The notes below the pieces were generated by a model. It had not been told where the DNA came from. It saw only the letters and a list, made by a program, of their open reading frames with translations, and searched no databases. This document shows positions 6,431 through 7,818 of a DNA stretch of 7,818 nucleotides, one piece after another (the stretch's first letter is position 1; each line of letters starts with the position of its first letter). The DNA is from Rhizobacter sp. (lineage in GTDB: Bacteria > Pseudomonadota > Gammaproteobacteria > Burkholderiales > Burkholderiaceae_C), in assembly GCA_025351675.1 (NCBI GenBank), contig JANXVK010000075.1:1-7818 (forward strand), written 5' to 3'. A program made the translations under genes and the position numbers.

Positions 6431-7546
6431 TCAGGAATTGAGTGCACGCGCGGTCAACCAGCGCTTCAGCGGGGAAAGCTTGTTGACCAGATTCAGGCCG
6501 CGGTTGCGAAGTTCCCGCACCGCGGGCATGTCTTCGGCGAAAAGTCGCAGCAAGCCATCGGTTACCTGCCCCATCGCCCAAGTCGGCGCAATTCGCTCGC
6601 GAGCATAGCGGCGCAGCAGTTTTTCGTCGCCGAGCGGGCGCCACGCTTCGCGCTCGCGGATCACCTTCACCAGCGCCGCCACGTCGGCCAAGCCGAGGTT
6701 CAGCCCTTGCCCGGCGAGCGGGTGCACGACGTGCGCGGCGTCGCCGAGCAACACCCAGCCGGGGCCGCACCAGGCGCTTGCATTGGCCTGCATCAGCGGC
6801 CACGCGGCCCGCTCGGAGGCGAGCTTCAGCTCGCCGGCCTCGCCGTGCGTCGCCTGCATCAGTTGCTGCTCGAACGCCACCGCGTCGAGCGCGAGCAACT
6901 CGGCCGCGCGCGCGTCGGGCAGTGACCAGACCAGCGCGAATGAATGCTGCGGCTGCGGCGTGTCGAACGGCAGCAGCGCGAGCACATCGGGTGCGCGGAA
7001 CCACTGCCGCGCCATGCCCTGATGCGAACGCGTACTCGTGAGCCGCGCCGCGATCGCGTGGTGGCCGTAGTCGACGCGATCGAATGCGACGCCCAGCGTC
7101 TCGCGCGTCGCTGAGGCCTTGCCTTCGCACAGCGCGGTCAGCGATGCGGTGACCTGGTCGGCCGGGCCGACCACCGTGATGTGCGGCGCGAAACGCACTG
7201 CCGCCGCGAGTTCGCGCTCGAGCACGGCGGCGTCGGTGATCCACGCGAGCGCGCTGACGTGCTGCTGCCAAGCCGAAAAATCGATTGCTGCGGCATGCGC
7301 GTCGCCCTGCACGTGCATGTCGAGTACCTTTGTTGCGGCGTGCGCGGGCAACGCGTCCCACGCCTTCAGCCCGCGCAGCAGCTCGACCGACGCGGCGTTC
7401 AGTGCATAGGCGCGCACATCGTCGCTGCCCGGGGGGCGCGCGGCCTCGGGTCGCAGCGCCACGCTCAACCCGGCCCGCGCCAGCGCGAGTGCGAGGCTGC
7501 GCCCGACGATGCCCGCACCGAGCACCTGCACATCGAAATTCTCCAT
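6431..7546 (-). CDS. UbiH/UbiF/COQ6-family FAD-dependent hydroxylase
   Basis: The 371-residue flavoprotein probably adds a hydroxyl to the ubiquinone precursor ring using O2 and NAD(P)H. The N-terminal Rossmann motif GAGIVG lies at residues 10-15, the VRAYALN segment is typical of the family, and the C-terminal FAD motif GWVLLGDAAHVVHPLAGQG is clear. The mid-protein ADG motif is replaced by CEG in LCEGKASATRE, and the protein is slightly shorter than the usual 390-420 residues. I cannot tell which ring position it modifies, so no symbol is given. The ATG at 7544-7546 has no ribosome binding site, but GTG codons 6 and 8 would cut into the FAD-binding strand, so ATG is kept. A TACAAT at 7555-7560 just upstream hints at a leaderless or very short-leader mRNA. 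dsbC follows after 9 bp, an arrangement I recall from Burkholderiales. Confidence 0.9.
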   Translation of the reverse strand: MENFDVQVLGAGIVGRSLALALARAGLSVALRPEAARPPGSDDVRAYALNAASVELLRGLKAWDALPAHAATKVLDMHVQGDAHAAAIDFSAWQQHVSALAWITDAAVLERELAAAVRFAPHITVVGPADQVTASLTALCEGKASATRETLGVAFDRVDYGHHAIAARLTSTRSHQGMARQWFRAPDVLALLPFDTPQPQHSFALVWSLPDARAAELLALDAVAFEQQLMQATHGEAGELKLASERAAWPLMQANASAWCGPGWVLLGDAAHVVHPLAGQGLNLGLADVAALVKVIREREAWRPLGDEKLLRRYARERIAPTWAMGQVTDGLLRLFAEDMPAVRELRNRGLNLVNKLSPLKRWLTARALNS

Positions 7547-7627
7547 TGCATTCGATTGTAGGGATCGGGCCGGCGCGCTGCCGCGAAGGTCACAATCGGC
7601 CTCCTTTTCGCATCAAGGCGGCCCCGA
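7547..7627. promoter_or_regulatory. Divergent promoter region with a 7-bp inverted repeat
   Basis: This 81-bp gap lies between the starts of the flavin hydroxylase (minus) and the MOSC gene (plus). CGATTGT (7553-7559) and ACAATCG (7592-7598) are perfect reverse complements, 32 bp apart. Read outward, each arm contains a -10-like hexamer: TACAAT on the minus strand (7555-7560) and CACAAT on the plus strand (7591-7596). No good -35 match lies at 17 bp from either. The region must carry at least the start signals for two transcripts; the exact promoters are inferred. Confidence 0.4.
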
Positions 7628-7818
7628 ATGGAAGGCGATCAAACCGTCAGCGTGGCGTCACTGCACGTCTACCCGATCAAATCCTGCGGCGGAATCGCGC
7701 TGACCGAGGCGTTGCTGATCGAGACCGGCGTCGAGTTCGATCGCGCGTGGATGGTCGTCGACCCGGCGGGCAAGTTTGTCACCCAGCGTGAACTGCCGCG
7801 CATGGCGCTGATCCAGCC
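7628..7818 (+). CDS. MOSC-domain protein, N-terminal part
   Basis: Sixty-three codons are visible before the right edge. The sequence LHVYPIKSCGGI, then EFDRAWMVVD and FVTQRELPRMALI, is the hallmark of the MOSC N-terminal beta-barrel domain (YcbX/MARC-like and Moco-sulfurase C-terminal type). In these families the following MOSC domain binds the molybdenum cofactor through a conserved cysteine and reduces N-hydroxylated compounds; that domain is outside the window, so activity cannot be judged. The ATG at 7628 has AAGG nine bases upstream, and the homology begins within ten residues of it, supporting this start. A C-terminal ferredoxin domain, present in some relatives, cannot be excluded. 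The gene is divergent from the flavin hydroxylase. Confidence 0.88.
   Translation, partial: MEGDQTVSVASLHVYPIKSCGGIALTEALLIETGVEFDRAWMVVDPAGKFVTQRELPRMALIQ

Noticed and set aside
6222..7361. 379-residue minus-strand open frame overlapping dsbC and the hydroxylase gene
   Set aside because: It is a shifted frame of two recognised genes, Arg-rich and without motifs.

Overview
The window is GC-rich, tightly packed bacterial chromosome. The proteins look like those of a betaproteobacterium, probably of the order Burkholderiales. The signs are the M61 peptidase N-terminus, the dsbC neighbour of a UbiH/UbiF-like hydroxylase, and the cydAB and MOSC protein types. This placement is from recognition only; no search was run. 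There are no tRNA or rRNA genes, insertion sequences, CRISPR arrays or phage genes.

Layout. (1) Positions 1-376, minus strand: the first 125 codons of an M61-family peptidase, cut by the left edge. (2) Positions 377-654: a divergent non-coding gap of about 280 bp with one small hairpin. (3) Positions 655-2383, plus strand: a VirK/YbjX (DUF535) family gene whose stop overlaps the GTG start of a small class I SAM-dependent methyltransferase. The methyltransferase frame is broken by what looks like one missing base just after SAM-binding motif I. (4) Positions 2444-4857, plus strand: cydA and cydB, encoding a bd-type quinol oxidase with a short Q-loop (cyanide-insensitive-like). The two genes overlap by 4 bp and are preceded by a 60-bp leader with two competing hairpins. 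(5) Positions 4887-5681, plus strand: an HpcH/HpaI class II aldolase, 29 bp after cydB and probably on the same transcript. (6) Positions 5690-7546, minus strand, converging on the aldolase: a UbiH/UbiF-type flavin hydroxylase followed after 9 bp by dsbC, probably one operon. (7) Positions 7547-7627: a short divergent promoter region with a 7-bp inverted repeat. (8) Positions 7628 to the right edge, plus strand: the N-terminus of a MOSC-domain protein.

How the genes fit together (inference). cydAB oxidises ubiquinol with O2. The hydroxylase probably performs an O2-dependent ring hydroxylation in ubiquinone synthesis. DsbC reshuffles disulfides in the periplasm. The region therefore leans toward respiratory and envelope redox housekeeping, but nothing shows that the units are co-regulated. 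I found no evidence of a new defence, mobile or biosynthetic system. The points most worth a second look are the frameshifted methyltransferase coupled to the VirK-like gene, the cydA leader hairpins, the altered DG motif of the hydroxylase together with its start lacking a ribosome binding site, and the symmetric divergent promoter region.
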